A DNA stretch of 5,697 bases, from contig JAITPE010000115.1 of NCBI GenBank assembly GCA_031289575.1, positions 1 to 5,697 on the forward strand. The letters run 5' to 3'. Under the pieces are notes generated by a model. That model ran no database searches. It was not told the origin of the DNA and saw only the letters and a list, made by a program, of their open reading frames with translations. This DNA comes from Spirochaetia bacterium. Its GTDB lineage: Bacteria > Spirochaetota > UBA4802 > UBA5550. Position 1 is the stretch's first letter; each line of letters starts with the position of its first letter. Made by a program: the position numbers and the translations under genes. Shown piece after piece: positions 5,623 to 5,697 of the stretch.

Positions 5623-5697
5623 GTGGAAGAAGCTCAGGCCATAACCCGGTTTAAACGTTTTTTACAGATCGAAAAAGGATTGTCACCTAATTCAATT
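5623..5697 (+). CDS. xerD: Tyrosine site-specific recombinase, XerC/XerD type (5' end only)
   Basis: Only the first 25 codons are present and the gene runs off the window. The peptide contains FKRFLQIEKGLSPNSI, the opening helix of the core-binding (SAM-like) N-terminal domain of XerC/XerD recombinases, where FLxxLxxEKGLSxNT is the typical pattern. The GTG start at 5623 is supported by GGAGGG at 5609-5614, 8 nt upstream, and by an in-frame stop at 5599-5601 with no other start between. The catalytic domain (R-H-R-Y residues) lies outside the window. The EKGLS-N form is more like XerD than XerC, but this is tentative; an integrase of a mobile element cannot be excluded from 25 residues. A chromosomal housekeeping Xer, resolving chromosome dimers at dif, is the simplest reading. 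Confidence 0.75.
   Translation, partial: MEEAQAITRFKRFLQIEKGLSPNSI

Overview
The window looks like ordinary chromosomal sequence from a diderm (Gram-negative-type) bacterium. The evidence is a Lol lipoprotein-export transporter and two genes with lipoprotein signal peptides. GC content is moderate by eye and coding is tight. A single LolC/E-type permease (not a LolC plus LolE pair), Cys-anchored MORN-repeat proteins and a degenerate YchF paralogue would fit a spirochaete or another deep-branching diderm. That placement is an inference with low confidence.

Region 1 (1-3588, + strand) is a compact five-gene run. It holds the 3' part of an AmmeMemoRadiSam protein B gene (MEMO1 family), then amrA (AMMECR1 family) overlapping it by 4 bp. 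A small lipoprotein gene overlaps amrA by 8 bp. After a 43-bp gap come lolC-type permease and lolD ATPase genes, 8 bp apart. The first two belong to a widespread but functionally unresolved conserved pair, usually accompanied by a radical SAM enzyme gene, which is not visible here. The small lipoprotein is a plausible client of the LolCD machine encoded right after it. Inside amrA lies a 57-bp in-frame insertion with palindromic structure, the most unusual item in the window.

Region 2 (3585-4643, - strand) is a gene converging on lolD, with the two stop codons overlapping by 4 bp. It encodes a YchF-like protein with a well-preserved C-terminal TGS/DUF933 domain, but its P-loop, switch and G3 motifs have decayed.

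Region 3 (4644-5476) is a divergent intergenic region with a good promoter candidate and possible RNA structure on both sides. It leads into a MORN-repeat lipoprotein with about seven 23-residue units, two of them nearly identical at the DNA level.

Region 4 (5477-5697) is an AT-rich spacer followed by the first 25 codons of a XerC/XerD tyrosine recombinase that runs off the window. I saw no tRNA, rRNA, CRISPR array, transposase or strong intrinsic terminator.
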